NCBI RefSeq assembly: GCF_000284295.1
Contig: NC_017093.1
Span: 1,240,001 to 1,304,000 of the forward strand
Reading direction: 5' to 3'
DNA: 64,000 nucleotides
From: Actinoplanes missouriensis 431
GTDB taxonomy: Bacteria > Actinomycetota > Actinomycetes > Mycobacteriales > Micromonosporaceae
This document shows, one piece after another, positions 32,729 through 42,096 of the stretch (position 1 is the stretch's first letter; every line of letters begins with the position of its first letter). The translations under genes and the position numbers were made by a program. The notes beneath the pieces were generated by a model. That model worked only from the letters and a program-made list of their open reading frames with translations. It ran no database searches and was not told where the DNA came from.

Positions 32729-33901
32729 ATGCGGAACCGGTACCTGGACCTGTTGCGTGCGGCGGCGACCGTGCGGGTCGTGGTCTACCACCTCACCGGC
32801 TGGACAGCGCTGACAGTGATATTTCCGGCTATGTCGGTGATGTTCGCGCTGGCCGGCTCACTGATGGCCGCGTCGCTGGACCGGTTCGGGGTGTGGGCGG
32901 TGGAACGGCGCCTGCGGCGGTTGCTGCCGTCGCTCTGGGTGCTGGGCCTGCTGATCGCGGTGCCGGCGATGCTCATCGCCGGTACCCCGTTCGACGTACA
33001 CCTGCTGCTCTGGGGTTTTCCGCTGGTGAATCCGGAGGCCACCGGGTGGTGGATGCAGTCGCTGAGCCACACCTGGTACTTGCGGGACTTCCTGTGGTTC
33101 GTGCTGTTGTCTCCGCTGCTGCTGCCGGTGTTCCGCCGATTTCCGGTGGTGACGGTTCTGACGCCGTACGCGGTGCTGGCGATCTTGGAAATTGGCGGGT
33201 TCCGCGTCCCGGCGGTGCCGCATGACCTCGCGCTGTATGGCGGCGCCTGGCTGCTCGGCTTCGCCCACCACGACGGTCACCTGCGCCGGCTCGGGCGCAA
33301 ACGGCTGTTCACGCTGGCCGCCGCCCTGGCCGTGCCCGGCGCCGCCTGGGCCTTCACCCATCCCGGCCCGCGCGGCTACGACCTCAACGACATCCCGCTC
33401 GGCAACGCGCTCTGGTCCGCCGCGTTCATCCTGGTGGCGCTGGGGCTGTCGCCGGTGGTCCGGGAGCACCGCGTCCTGGCCGTCCTGAACGCCCGGGCGC
33501 TGACGATCTACCTCTGGCACATCCCGGTGATCGTGGCGGTCACCCAGGTCGGTGAGGCGCAAGGGCTGCCGGTGAGGGGCTGGGTCGGTATCTCGTGGCG
33601 TGCCGTCGTGGTGGTCGTGCTGCTCGGGCTGGCGCTGGCCGCGGTGGGCTGGGTGGAGGACCTGGCGGCGGGCCGCAGGCCTGTGCTGGCGCCCGGCCGA
33701 CGGATTCACGCTCCGGTGCCGGCCTCGCCTGGACCGGACTCGCCTGGACCGGCCTCGCCTGGGCCGGCCTCGCCTGGGCCGGCCTCGCCTGGGCCGGCCT
33801 CGCCTGGGCCGGCCTCGCCTGGGCCGATCTCGTCCGGCCCGGGCTCGCCGGCTCCGGTGTCAGCGGGTCGTCACGGAGAGGTCGCCGCTTCGCGTGCGTA
33901 G
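32729..33901 (+). CDS. Acyltransferase family 3 membrane protein
   Basis: The 390-residue protein has about ten transmembrane segments and begins RNRYLDLLRAAATVRVVVYH, where the Asp and His match the family's N-terminal motif, followed by VERRLRRLLPSLWVLGLL. Family members transfer acyl groups to sugars, lipids or secondary metabolites. The acceptor is unknown. The C-terminal tail (about 330-375) is an array of PASPG repeats encoded by 15-bp units. The 3' end overlaps the convergent DUF4097 gene by 42 bp. The 83-bp upstream gap is AT-rich for this genome and probably holds the promoter. Confidence 0.88.
   Translation: MRNRYLDLLRAAATVRVVVYHLTGWTALTVIFPAMSVMFALAGSLMAASLDRFGVWAVERRLRRLLPSLWVLGLLIAVPAMLIAGTPFDVHLLLWGFPLVNPEATGWWMQSLSHTWYLRDFLWFVLLSPLLLPVFRRFPVVTVLTPYAVLAILEIGGFRVPAVPHDLALYGGAWLLGFAHHDGHLRRLGRKRLFTLAAALAVPGAAWAFTHPGPRGYDLNDIPLGNALWSAAFILVALGLSPVVREHRVLAVLNARALTIYLWHIPVIVAVTQVGEAQGLPVRGWVGISWRAVVVVVLLGLALAAVGWVEDLAAGRRPVLAPGRRIHAPVPASPGPDSPGPASPGPASPGPASPGPASPGPASPGPISSGPGSPAPVSAGRHGEVAASRA
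33721..33825 (+). repeat. 15-bp in-frame tandem repeat (PASPG units)
   Basis: Seven contiguous units of GGCCTCGCCTGGGCC, the first two with one or two changes and the last five identical, lie in the acyltransferase tail. A degenerate eighth follows. Confidence 0.93.
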
Positions 33902-34624
33902 GTCGATCACGTTGGTGGCCCGCGGGTCGTTCGTGAGGTTCTCCACGACCTCGTCGCCGCTGCCCGTGTCGGTGCGGATCTGGTAGGCGCCCTCCGGGAC
34001 CGTCAGGTTCAGGTTGCCGCTCTGCACGGACGCGGTCACCGAGGCCGGCGTGCTCAGATCCATCTGCAGGTCGCCGGAGGTGGCCTTCGCCTGGATCGGG
34101 CCGGCGATCCGCTCGGCGATGACGTTGCCCGAGGTGAAGTCGACGGAGAGCGACGGCGCGCCGATCACCTGGAGGTCGCCGGAGGTCGCCTGCACCTTCA
34201 CCGGGCCGGTGGCGTCCTCCACGATGACGTCGCCCGAGGTCAGGTTCAGATCGACGCCGCCGGTCCCGGAGAAGCGGATGTCACCGGAGGTCACCTTGCC
34301 CCGGACGGCCACCCCGGCCGGCGCGACGATCTCGTAGGAGACGCTGCACCGGTGGCCGCACTCGGTGGAGATGTCGAGCGTCGAGCCGGTGAGGCGGTAG
34401 GACGGGCCGGGGTTGGCCGAGCCGCGGACCACCCGCTTGATCCGGGTCTCCGTGACGCTGCCCGTGGTGATCACCACATCGCCGCTGGTACCGGACATCA
34501 CGATGTCGGTGATTTTCGCCGTCTCGGTGTCGTCGAACGTCATGGTGGCGCCGACCACGCCGTCGCAGCCGGTCAGAGCAACCATCGACGCGGCGGCGAG
34601 AACAAGGGCAACTCTTCGGCTCAT
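33860..34624 (-). CDS. DUF4097-type beta-helix lipoprotein
   Basis: A 254-residue lipoprotein with a signal peptide ending in a lipobox (VALTGC, Cys about residue 20). The mature part has repeating strands with TSGDV/TSGDL/SGNL motifs spaced about 20 residues apart, as in the DUF4097/DUF2807 adhesin-like beta-solenoid family. It is probably anchored on the outer face of the cytoplasmic membrane. Role unknown. It diverges from recO, with 108 bp between starts, and converges on the acyltransferase. Confidence 0.85.
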   Translation of the reverse strand: MSRRVALVLAAASMVALTGCDGVVGATMTFDDTETAKITDIVMSGTSGDVVITTGSVTETRIKRVVRGSANPGPSYRLTGSTLDISTECGHRCSVSYEIVAPAGVAVRGKVTSGDIRFSGTGGVDLNLTSGDVIVEDATGPVKVQATSGDLQVIGAPSLSVDFTSGNVIAERIAGPIQAKATSGDLQMDLSTPASVTASVQSGNLNLTVPEGAYQIRTDTGSGDEVVENLTNDPRATNVIDLRTRSGDLSVTTR

Positions 34625-34732
34625 GCTGAAAACGCTATTTCCGCGGCCACCCCGAGCGCCATCGGTCCCGCCCCGGAGCCGACCCTGAGATCCGGGTCAG
34701 GGTTTGTCGTAGGCACCGGGCAGAATGGCGGG

Positions 34733-35509
34733 GTGCCTGCCGGATACCGACGCCAGCTCTACCGCGACGACGCGGTGGTCCTGCGTGTGCAGAAACTCGG
34801 CGAGAGCGACCGGATCGTCACCCTGCTGACCCGCCGGCACGGCCGGCTCCGCGCGGTCGCCCGGGGCGTGCGGCGCACCTCGTCGCGGTTCGGGGCGAGG
34901 CTTGAGCCGTTCGGCCACATCGACCTGCAGCTGGCCGGCTCGCCCGAAGGGCTGGGCAGCTCGCTGCACTCGGTCAGCCAGGTCGAGGCGATCGACCTCT
35001 GCGGCAAGAAACTGCTGGGCGACTACCCGAGATACACGGCTGCCAGCGCGATCTGCGAGACCGCGGAGCGGCTCACCCCGGTGGAGCGGGAGCCCGCGCT
35101 GCGGCTGTTCCAGCTCACCCTCGGCGCGCTCAAGGCCCTGGCGGCGGGCGAGCACGCCGGCAGCCTGGTCCTCGACGCGTACCTGTTGCGCGGCATGGCC
35201 TTCGCCGGTTGGGCGCCCGCGGTCAACGAGTGCGCGGTCTGCGGCACACCGGGGCAGCACGCCGCGTTCGCGGTTCCGGCCGGCGGCGCCGTCTGCCCGG
35301 ACTGCCGTCCACCCGGCGCCGCCCACCCCAGCCCGGCCACCCTCGGCCTGATGTCCGCGCTGACCAGTGGCGACTGGGCGGTCGCCGACGCGTCCGAGCC
35401 CCCGGTCCGCCGGGAGTGCAGCGGCCTGGTCGCCGCCCACCTGCAATGGCACATGGAACGAGCGCTGCGTTCGCTGCCGCTTGTCGATCGACGGGAGTTG
35501 AACCCTTGA
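34733..35509 (+). CDS. recO: DNA repair protein RecO
   Basis: A 258-residue protein with the N-terminal OB fold ([20 protein letters not shown]), a helical middle and a C-terminal zinc site ([13 protein letters not shown] and CPDC). RecO loads RecA onto SSB-coated DNA with RecR. GTG 34733 was chosen because it opens the conserved [12 protein letters not shown]; the frame is open upstream but antisense to the lipoprotein gene. uppS starts inside its stop codon (TTGA). Confidence 0.94.
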   Translation: MPAGYRRQLYRDDAVVLRVQKLGESDRIVTLLTRRHGRLRAVARGVRRTSSRFGARLEPFGHIDLQLAGSPEGLGSSLHSVSQVEAIDLCGKKLLGDYPRYTAASAICETAERLTPVEREPALRLFQLTLGALKALAAGEHAGSLVLDAYLLRGMAFAGWAPAVNECAVCGTPGQHAAFAVPAGGAVCPDCRPPGAAHPSPATLGLMSALTSGDWAVADASEPPVRRECSGLVAAHLQWHMERALRSLPLVDRRELNP

Positions 35510-36288
35510 GCCCGCGTCCGCCCACCCCGCACATCTCCGGCGCCCGCCCGCCGCAGCTGCCCGCAGCCGCCCTGCCGAAACACGTGGCGATCGTCATGGA
35601 CGGCAACGGCCGCTGGGCCAAGGAGCGCGGCCTGTCCCGGACGAAGGGGCACGAGCAGGGTGAGCACAGCCTGTTCGACACCGTCGAGGGCGCCATCGAG
35701 CTCGGCATTCCGTACCTGTCGGCTTATGCCTTCTCCACCGAGAACTGGAAGCGCTCGCCCGAGGAGGTGCGCTTCCTGATGGGTTTCAACCGCGACGTCA
35801 TCCGCCGCCGCCGCGACCAGCTGGTCGACCTCGGCGTGCGGGTGGTCTGGTCCGGCCGAGCCGGGCGGCTGTGGAAAAGCGTGATCTCCGAGCTGCAGAC
35901 CGCCGAGGAGATGAGCCGGAAGAACTCGACGCTCACCCTGCAGTTCTGCGTGAACTACGGCGGTCAGGCCGAGATCGCGGACGCGGCGGCGGCGATCGCC
36001 CGGGACGTGGCGGCCGGCCGGCTCAAGGCCGACAAGGTCAACGAGAAGACCATCCAGCGGTACCTCTACCACCCCGAGGTGCCGGATGTGGACATGTTCC
36101 TGCGCCCCTCCGGCGAGCAGCGGACCTCCAACTTCCTGCTCTGGCAGTCGGCGTACGCGGAAATGGTCTACCTGGACACCTTGTGGCCGGACTTCGACCG
36201 GCGGCACCTTTGGTATGCGTGCGAGTTGTACGCGCAACGGGACCGCCGGTTCGGGGGTGCGCTGCCGAACCCGGTCAGCCCGACATGA
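35506..36288 (+). CDS. uppS: Isoprenyl (undecaprenyl/decaprenyl) diphosphate synthase
   Basis: A 260-residue cis-prenyltransferase with [17 protein letters not shown] (catalytic Asp), [16 protein letters not shown] and the C-terminal [21 protein letters not shown]. It makes the lipid carrier for cell-wall synthesis. The TTG start at 35506 overlaps the recO stop by 4 bp. The product chain length cannot be predicted from sequence alone. The recO-uppS pair is conserved across actinobacteria. Confidence 0.94.
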   Translation: MSPRPPTPHISGARPPQLPAAALPKHVAIVMDGNGRWAKERGLSRTKGHEQGEHSLFDTVEGAIELGIPYLSAYAFSTENWKRSPEEVRFLMGFNRDVIRRRRDQLVDLGVRVVWSGRAGRLWKSVISELQTAEEMSRKNSTLTLQFCVNYGGQAEIADAAAAIARDVAAGRLKADKVNEKTIQRYLYHPEVPDVDMFLRPSGEQRTSNFLLWQSAYAEMVYLDTLWPDFDRRHLWYACELYAQRDRRFGGALPNPVSPT

Positions 36289-36303
36289 GGTGAGGGGGCC
36301 GGT

Positions 36304-36828
36304 GTGGCTGTTCGGCATCTGTGGCTCGTCCGGCACGGCGAGGCCGTGCCGGACCAGTCGGATCTGACCGAGGCGGGCCGGCAACAGGCCGAGCTGCTCG
36401 GGTTGCGGCTGGCCGGCCTTCCGCTGGAGGCGATAAGTCACAGCCCGAAGACGCGGGCGGCGCGCACCGCGCAGATCGTGGCCCGGCACTTTCCCCCGAT
36501 GCCGGTCCTTCAGGCGCCGGAACTCGACGACCGGGTTCCCAGCGACGACCGGGCCGCGACCGCCGCGATGATCGCCCGGTTCACCGGCCCGGTCGTGGCG
36601 GAGAGCCACGAGCTGGTCATCACCCACAACTTTCAGGTGGGGTGGTTCCTCCGGGAGGCGTTCGCGGCGCCGACCGAGCGGTTCCGGGTGGTGAACCAGT
36701 GCAACACCGGGGTCACCCTGATCCGGTACCCGGCCGGACAGGCGCCCCGGGTGATCCTGGTCAACGACGTGACCCATCTGCCGGTGGAGCTGCGCTGGAC
36801 CGGGTTCCCGCCGGAGCTGCGCCCGTGA
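36304..36828 (+). CDS. Histidine phosphatase family protein
   Basis: A 174-residue phosphoglycerate mutase-like protein with the catalytic LWLVRHGEAVP at residues 6-16, SHSPKTRAARTAQI and the second histidine in LVITHNFQVGWF. It is probably a phosphatase with unknown substrate. GTG 36304 follows uppS by 15 bp. It converges on the HAD gene with a 3-bp gap between stops. Confidence 0.88.
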   Translation: MAVRHLWLVRHGEAVPDQSDLTEAGRQQAELLGLRLAGLPLEAISHSPKTRAARTAQIVARHFPPMPVLQAPELDDRVPSDDRAATAAMIARFTGPVVAESHELVITHNFQVGWFLREAFAAPTERFRVVNQCNTGVTLIRYPAGQAPRVILVNDVTHLPVELRWTGFPPELRP

Positions 36829-36831
36829 GGG

Positions 36832-37506
36832 TCAGGCGGTCAGCGCCTCGATCGCCCGGTCGGGGTCGCTGAGGTCGGGCAGCACCGTGTGCGCGCCCGC
36901 TGCCTGCAGCTCGGCCGCGGTCGTGGCGCCGGTCGCCACCGCCACGGCGACCGCGCCGTTCGCCAGGGCGGCCCGCACGTCGTTCACCGTGTCGCCGATG
37001 ACGACCGGCTGGAACGGTTCGCCGTACTTCGCCTCGGCCCGTTCCAGGCTCCGCTTCACGAGGGTGGCCCGGACGCTGTCGTCGGTGCCGTAACCGCCGA
37101 CCTCGGCGTCGAACTCGTCGCCCAGCCCGAAGGCGGCGACCTTGGCCCGGGCGACCTCGGGCACGTTGCCGGTCACCAGGGTCTGCACCACCTCGGGCCG
37201 GCCCCCGAGCCGGGTCAGCACCTCACGGACGCCCGGCATGAGCGCCCCCTGCTCGGCGAACTCGTGCCGGGCCTCGTGCACGATCTCGATGTACCGGGCG
37301 AAGAAGCGCTCCGGCGTGCAGTCGGTCACCCCGTGCGTCGCGAACACCTCGGCGCAGATGTCCAGGTCGGTGCGCCCGCCGAAGACCGGCGTGTCCTGCC
37401 AGGCGACGCCCGTCACCTCGGTGAACGCGGCCTTCCAGGACCGCGCCGCGACCCCGCCACCGCGCAGCAGCGTGTAGTCGATGTCCCACATCACCAGCCG
37501 CTTCAT
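36832..37506 (-). CDS. HAD-family hydrolase (phosphoglycolate phosphatase-like)
   Basis: A 224-residue HAD phosphatase with motif I WDIDYTLL, motif II VTGN, and motifs III/IV in the [18 protein letters not shown] region. A helical cap lies between motifs I and II. The substrate is a small phosphate ester, not determinable from sequence. Its ATG (37506) overlaps the stop of the upstream thiamine-binding gene by 4 bp, so the two are coupled. Confidence 0.9.
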   Translation of the reverse strand: MKRLVMWDIDYTLLRGGGVAARSWKAAFTEVTGVAWQDTPVFGGRTDLDICAEVFATHGVTDCTPERFFARYIEIVHEARHEFAEQGALMPGVREVLTRLGGRPEVVQTLVTGNVPEVARAKVAAFGLGDEFDAEVGGYGTDDSVRATLVKRSLERAEAKYGEPFQPVVIGDTVNDVRAALANGAVAVAVATGATTAAELQAAGAHTVLPDLSDPDRAIEALTA

Positions 37507-37799
37507 CCCTGATTCAGCACCCGCTCGATGTGCTCCACCTTCGCGGTGAGCGCACCGGTGACGCCGGGCCGCACGTCGGCCTTGAGCGACAGGCTCACCC
37601 GTGGCGCGACGGCGGCGACGGCGTCCACGGCCTGCTTCACGACCGCCATCACCTCGTCCCACTCGCCCTCGACGGTGGTGAACATGGCATCGGTCCGATT
37701 GGGCAGTCCGGAGGCGCGGACGACGCGGACCGCCTCGGCGACGGCGTCCCCGACGGAGTCACCGGCCCCGATCGGCGTGACAGAGAAGGCAACCAGCAT
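37503..37799 (-). CDS. MTH1187/YkoF-type thiamine-binding protein
   Basis: A 98-residue ferredoxin-like protein beginning [20 protein letters not shown], with [21 protein letters not shown]. This family (MTH1187, domain also found in YkoF) binds thiamine-like ligands and forms tetramers. It is coupled to the HAD phosphatase, and the TPP-controlled ykoEDC transporter lies 6 kb away on the same strand. Whether the two take part in thiamine salvage is inference. Confidence 0.87.
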   Translation of the reverse strand: MLVAFSVTPIGAGDSVGDAVAEAVRVVRASGLPNRTDAMFTTVEGEWDEVMAVVKQAVDAVAAVAPRVSLSLKADVRPGVTGALTAKVEHIERVLNQG

Positions 37800-37911
37800 G
37801 GGGTCATCCTTCCAGGTCGGGCGCCTGAGTTGATCTATGCGTGGGACTGGCCTAGGCGTTGAGCAAGTTGTCCCTCGCTCTTTCGGGCCAGTCTGGAAGG
37901 AGTGCGAGCCC

Positions 37912-37962
37912 ATGGAGGCTGTGGTGATGGAGAGCCCGATCGAAATCGACGCCAGGCGCTGA
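37912..37962 (+). CDS. Possible 16-residue peptide
   Basis: ATG 37912 has AAGGAG 9 nt upstream and encodes [16 protein letters not shown]. It lies in the 231-bp gap between the MTH1187 and MTHFR-like genes, both on the other strand. An inverted repeat GACTGGCC/GGCCAGTC (37845-37852, 37886-37893) precedes it. No homologue is recalled and chance cannot be excluded. Confidence 0.25.
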   Translation: MEAVVMESPIEIDARR

Positions 37963-38030
37963 TGGAGGCTGCCCGGATGCTCGACGACGCGATGGTGCCA
38001 GGCCTGGGCCAAACCGGCACGGGGCGAAAA

Positions 38031-38954
38031 TCAGCGGCGGCGGTGGCGGAGCAGCTCGCTCACCTCGGCGGCCAGGTCGGTGGTGGCCTCGATCTCGGTC
38101 TTCCGGATGGAGACGTTCTCGATGTTGAAGCCGTAAGGGATGCCCAGGTGCTCGCAGAAGTCGATCAGATCCCGGGCGATCGCCACACATTGGCGGTACG
38201 ACTCGGCCAGAGGGTCCTCGGCGTGCCGGAGGGAGTTCTGGAGCCAGCGGGGGACGTCCACGCCCAGCCAGCGGAGGAACTCCAGGGTCTTCGTCGAGCC
38301 GCAGAGCGACAGGGTGAAGATGATCGTGCGGGGCGTGACGCCGTCCGCGCGGCAGGCGTAGTAGTAGTCGGAGAGCAGGTTCTTCGTCTCGTTGACGTGG
38401 TAGACGACCTGGGAGATGAAGAAGCCGGCGCCGCGTTGCTGTTTCGCGAGCATGCGCAGGTGCTCGTCGGGGCGTTCGCCGATCACGACGGCGCCCAGGG
38501 GCAGCTCCGGGCGTACCTCGGACCGCAGCGCCTGTGCCTCCCGCAGGCTGGTGCGCACCGTCTTGCCGCCGGAGGAGGCGCCGACGAAGACGCTCAGGAC
38601 CCGCTCGTCGACGCCGGACATCCACTCGCGCAGCTCGGACGGGGAGTACTTGCCGACGCAGCGGTAGATGACCACCGGCTTGTCCCAGCCGCTCAGATGG
38701 TCGGCGTAGTAGCGGGCCGGGTCGAGGGTCTCCAGGAAGGGGAAGGGCCGCTCGTCCGGGTTGCGGTCGGACTCGTCGTCGATGTCGTACAGGATCAGGC
38801 CGTCGAGGTCCAAGCCGTTGAGCCGGTCCAGGGTGACCTTGGCGATCTCGGTGACCCGCTCCCCGGCGGTGCTGCGCCGAGGCGGCGTGATGCTGAAGAG
38901 CAGCACGCCGCTGCGCGCTTCGGCCAGCTGTTGTGGCAGGTGGAGACGAGTCAT
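38031..38954 (-). CDS. Methylenetetrahydrofolate reductase-like protein
   Basis: A 307-residue protein with an MTHFR-type barrel: LFSITPPRRSTAGERV corresponds to the family EFFPP region, and GLILYDIDDESDRNPDERPF, GAGFFISQVVYH and IIFTLSLCGSTKTLEFLRWLGV are conserved in the actinobacterial variant group. It differs from standard MetF and resembles the non-canonical group found in mycobacteria. Role in methyl-folate supply or another C1 reaction is inferred. A 24-bp gap separates it from the small protein gene downstream. Confidence 0.75.
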   Translation of the reverse strand: MTRLHLPQQLAEARSGVLLFSITPPRRSTAGERVTEIAKVTLDRLNGLDLDGLILYDIDDESDRNPDERPFPFLETLDPARYYADHLSGWDKPVVIYRCVGKYSPSELREWMSGVDERVLSVFVGASSGGKTVRTSLREAQALRSEVRPELPLGAVVIGERPDEHLRMLAKQQRGAGFFISQVVYHVNETKNLLSDYYYACRADGVTPRTIIFTLSLCGSTKTLEFLRWLGVDVPRWLQNSLRHAEDPLAESYRQCVAIARDLIDFCEHLGIPYGFNIENVSIRKTEIEATTDLAAEVSELLRHRRR

Positions 38955-38978
38955 GCCCCCACAGTAGGGAATTGTCGA

Positions 38979-39491
38979 TCAGTGGTCGGCACAGCAGGGG
39001 GTCGGATCCCGCCTTTCGAACGGGATCAGCCGCCCGCCGGCCGCCGGGGTGGTGACCAGCACCAGTTCGCCGCCACGGAACTGGGGACGGACGAAATCGC
39101 CGGTCTCCACCACCGTGTCCGGTGCGGCCGGCCCGCTACCGAGGACCTCGACCCGGGAGATCGAACTGCGCTGCAGGATCTCGCTGACGGTCAGTTCCCC
39201 GGTCAGCCGTTCGACGCCGGGGAAGCACACGGCACGGCCGTATCGTCCCGCGGCGGCGATGTCGGCGGCCGCCTGCAACCCGTCCGCACTCTCGTAGGAG
39301 AGCGCGGTGAGCAGGCTGATCGCCACGTGCGGGAACGGCTCCGCCACCAGATGCGTGCAGGCCAGCACGGGTGCCGGGGTCAGCTCGGCGATCCAGTGGT
39401 CGGCCTCGGCGAGGGTGCGGTGACCCCGGCTGAGGCCGACGATCCGGGCGGCGCCGGCCGCCGGAGCGGCCGGCGCTACGGAGAACATCAT
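38979..39491 (-). CDS. Conserved hypothetical protein ending in CCADH
   Basis: I cannot name a family. The 170-residue protein contains IVGLSRGHRTLAEADHWIAE, PHVAISLLTALSYESADGLQ and a C-terminus FERRDPTPCCADH whose Cys-Cys-x-x-His could bind a metal. No signal peptide or membrane helix is visible. The ATG at 39491 overlaps the stop of the upstream PHP gene by 4 bp, so the two are cotranslated and probably work together. Confidence 0.75.
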   Translation of the reverse strand: MMFSVAPAAPAAGAARIVGLSRGHRTLAEADHWIAELTPAPVLACTHLVAEPFPHVAISLLTALSYESADGLQAAADIAAAGRYGRAVCFPGVERLTGELTVSEILQRSSISRVEVLGSGPAAPDTVVETGDFVRPQFRGGELVLVTTPAAGGRLIPFERRDPTPCCADH

Positions 39492-41197
39492 CGCGGGAGG
39501 ACCCAGATGGGGTTGGTGTAGAACCACAGGTCGCCCCACGGGTCGGCGGCGCCGGACACGTCCAGCTGGGGACCGTACGGGTCGACCGAGGCACCCATCA
39601 GACCCGGCTGGGTCCGGTTGCCGTCGGTACCCCGTACCCGGAGGTAGAAGGGCTTGTCGAGACGGCCCAGGGGGTAGGTCAGCGTGATCCTCCCGCTGGT
39701 CCTGGAGATCTCGAACGACTTGACCACCCTGGTGTTCGGGGTGGTGAAGGCGTCCCGGTCGGCGACCGGGCCGGTGACCGTGCCGACGATCACGTCGACA
39801 CGCTTGAGCGCCGGGATGAAACCGGCCCAGTTCGGGATGTCCTGCAGGTCGATGTCGAGGGTCAGCTCGGTGGCGGTGCCCCGCCTGACCTGCAGCACGC
39901 CGCCGAGCGGGGTGCCGTGCGACAAGCGGCGGTCGCCGGATACGCGGACCCGCGCGTCCAGGCCCTTGACCAGCCGGCCGTGGTCGACCCAGACGCGACC
40001 GGCGCGCAGGCCGTCGACGACCGCCTTGTAGGAGAACGACGACGCGCCCACGTTGGTCCGGCCGTAGAAGCCCGGCCAGAAGTCGCCGGCCTGGGTGTTG
40101 ACCGAGCCGTTGTAGACCGGGTCGTTGTACTTGCCGTTGGCGTTGAAGTCGCTGCCCGGCCCGCGCTCGGTCTGGTCCAGGTAGTTGACGTGGCTGTCCG
40201 AGTTGACGGTGATCCACCACGCTTTGCCCTCGGCGAGCAGGCTGTCCCAGAGGCCGCCGACCGTGGCGGTCATCCAGTCGAAGCCACCCCAGGTGCGGTA
40301 GCTCTCCAGCGGGTAGCCGGGGAACGAGGCGGCCGACGGGTTGTTGTCGTAGTAGCCGCGGGCGCCGCCCCGGCCGTTCGGGGCGGGGATGCCGGCGGCC
40401 TGGTGACCGGGCGCGCCCTCGAAGCCGACCGCGACTGTCGGGTCGGCGTCGCGCCAGCCGCGGATCTCGTGCGGCGAGTCGATGCCGCGGCGGGCCGGGT
40501 GGTTCGCGAAGAACAGCGCGCCGTCGATCTTGCGCTTCTTCACCTGCTCGCCGAGGAACTTGATGCCGGCGATCGCGAGGGCCTCGTTCTGGGCCGCGGT
40601 GTTCGTCGACGGGACGAACGTGCCGTCGTACGCGTTCTCGAACTGCTTGAGAACCTCGACCTCGTTCCTGCTGGGCGTGACGAACACGGTCGCGTGCTCG
40701 GCGGCCGGGATGTTCCACTCCAGACCCTGGAAGGTGAGCAGCCCCTTGAGCTCCTCGCGGGTCTTCACGATGTCCGGGTTGACCTTCTCCACACCGATCT
40801 TGGCGTGCGCGGCGCTGCCGTGGTCGGTGATGACCAGCCAGTCCAGGCCGTACGCCTGGCCCTTCTGCGCCTGGTCGAGCACCCGGTACTGGGCGTCCGA
40901 GCTGTACTGGGTGTGGATGTGGTGGTCACCGGCGAGCCACCGGAAACCGCCCTTGTCGCTGCCGCCGGCCCAGCTGCCGTGGGTGTGCGGGAGGCCGGCG
41001 GCCTCGGCGGCGCCCGGACGGGCGAGCACGGAGGCGGCGGCGCCGGCGCCGAGCAGGCCCGCGCCGAGCAGGAAGCGCCGGCGGGTCGCGTCGCCGGGGG
41101 AGAGCTCACTCTCCGGGACGCTGAGATCCAGGGCCTTCGGAAGATCGCCGGCGGAAGTGTGGACGTCGTCATGCGAGTGGTCGTGGCCGTGACCCAT
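39488..41197 (-). CDS. Tat-exported PHP-domain metal-dependent phosphoesterase
   Basis: A 569-residue protein with a histidine-rich start (GHGHDHSHDDVH), a twin-arginine signal (ATRRRFLLGAGLLGAG, about residues 37-53) and a PHP domain showing LAGDHHIHTQYSSDAQY and VITDHGS. A C-terminal beta-rich domain of about 250 residues follows. PHP enzymes use several metal ions to hydrolyse phosphoesters. Export through Tat suggests folding with metal in the cytoplasm. The small downstream protein is coupled by a 4-bp overlap. The leading His cluster could act in metal capture. Confidence 0.9.
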   Translation of the reverse strand: MGHGHDHSHDDVHTSAGDLPKALDLSVPESELSPGDATRRRFLLGAGLLGAGAAASVLARPGAAEAAGLPHTHGSWAGGSDKGGFRWLAGDHHIHTQYSSDAQYRVLDQAQKGQAYGLDWLVITDHGSAAHAKIGVEKVNPDIVKTREELKGLLTFQGLEWNIPAAEHATVFVTPSRNEVEVLKQFENAYDGTFVPSTNTAAQNEALAIAGIKFLGEQVKKRKIDGALFFANHPARRGIDSPHEIRGWRDADPTVAVGFEGAPGHQAAGIPAPNGRGGARGYYDNNPSAASFPGYPLESYRTWGGFDWMTATVGGLWDSLLAEGKAWWITVNSDSHVNYLDQTERGPGSDFNANGKYNDPVYNGSVNTQAGDFWPGFYGRTNVGASSFSYKAVVDGLRAGRVWVDHGRLVKGLDARVRVSGDRRLSHGTPLGGVLQVRRGTATELTLDIDLQDIPNWAGFIPALKRVDVIVGTVTGPVADRDAFTTPNTRVVKSFEISRTSGRITLTYPLGRLDKPFYLRVRGTDGNRTQPGLMGASVDPYGPQLDVSGAADPWGDLWFYTNPIWVLPR

Positions 41198-41292
41198 ATC
41201 GGTGAACTCCTACGAAAGATCGTTGAGTGCACCTCACCCTGATCTGAACAGGACAACACCTGCTGTCGATACCGTGACGGCGAAGAGAACGG

Positions 41293-42096
41293 TCAGCCGA
41301 CAACCGGCCGGAAGAAACCCAAGATCACCGAGAGGGTCAGGATCGTCGCGGAGGCCAGACCGGCGGCCACGACCAGCGCGGTGTCGGCACCGGTGAAATG
41401 CTGACGCCGGGCGTGGGTGCGGGGCACCCCGGAGTCGAAACCCCGCGCGTCCATCGCCACCGCGAGCCGCACCCCGCGCCGCAGCGCCCCGACCAGCAGC
41501 GCGAACGCGGTCGACGCGAAGAGCCGCAGCTTGGCGACCGGGTTGCGCCCGGCGTCGATGCCGCGAGCCCGGCGGGCCAGGCTGAGCGCCCGCCACTCCT
41601 CGGTGAGCAGCGGCAGCAGCCGGAAGGCGGCGAGTGCCCCGATCGCGAACCGGGCCGGCGCCTTCGCGTTCTGCACCAGCGCGTCGGCCAGGTCGGTGGG
41701 ATCGGTGGTGGCGAACACGACGATGCCGGGCAGCGCCACCGCGAAGATGCGCAGGATCAGCCCGGCGGCGGTGACGAGCACCCCGGTGGTCACGTCGAAC
41801 GGCCCCACCGAGAACAGCAGGTCGCCGCTGCGCTCGGCCGCGAAGAGGGTGATCGAAACCAGCACTCCGGCCGCGGCGAGCAGCAGGGGCGCGGCACGCC
41901 TCGCCAGTGTGCGGTAACGGACACCGAAGAACGGCAGCAGGATCAGTTCGAGGGTCAGGGCGACGGCCGGCGTGAACGCGTCCACGGTGGCGATCAGCGG
42001 TAGCGAGAAGAGCAGCGCGGCGCCCAGCTTGGCGACCGGGTTGCGGCGGGCCAGCGGCGCCGAGGGATCGGCGAGAGGTTCCAGGGCGAGGTTCAC
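41293..42096 (-). CDS. ykoC: ECF transporter T component (YkoC-like)
   Basis: The 267-residue membrane protein has about six helices and the coupling-helix signatures of CbiQ/EcfT proteins (SLARRARGID and AVAMDARGFDSG, the two Ala-Arg-Gly motifs that contact the ATPases). GTG 42096 overlaps the upstream ATPase stop (GTGA). With ykoD and ykoE it forms an energy-coupling-factor importer for the thiamine precursor HMP. Confidence 0.9.
   Translation of the reverse strand: MNLALEPLADPSAPLARRNPVAKLGAALLFSLPLIATVDAFTPAVALTLELILLPFFGVRYRTLARRAAPLLLAAAGVLVSITLFAAERSGDLLFSVGPFDVTTGVLVTAAGLILRIFAVALPGIVVFATTDPTDLADALVQNAKAPARFAIGALAAFRLLPLLTEEWRALSLARRARGIDAGRNPVAKLRLFASTAFALLVGALRRGVRLAVAMDARGFDSGVPRTHARRQHFTGADTALVVAAGLASATILTLSVILGFFRPVVG

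Noticed and set aside
37902..39521. Long plus-strand frame opposite the MTHFR-like gene, beginning near the short 16-residue ORF
   Set aside because: It lacks motifs and is explained by the antisense of two real genes, although its first codons lie in the intergenic gap.
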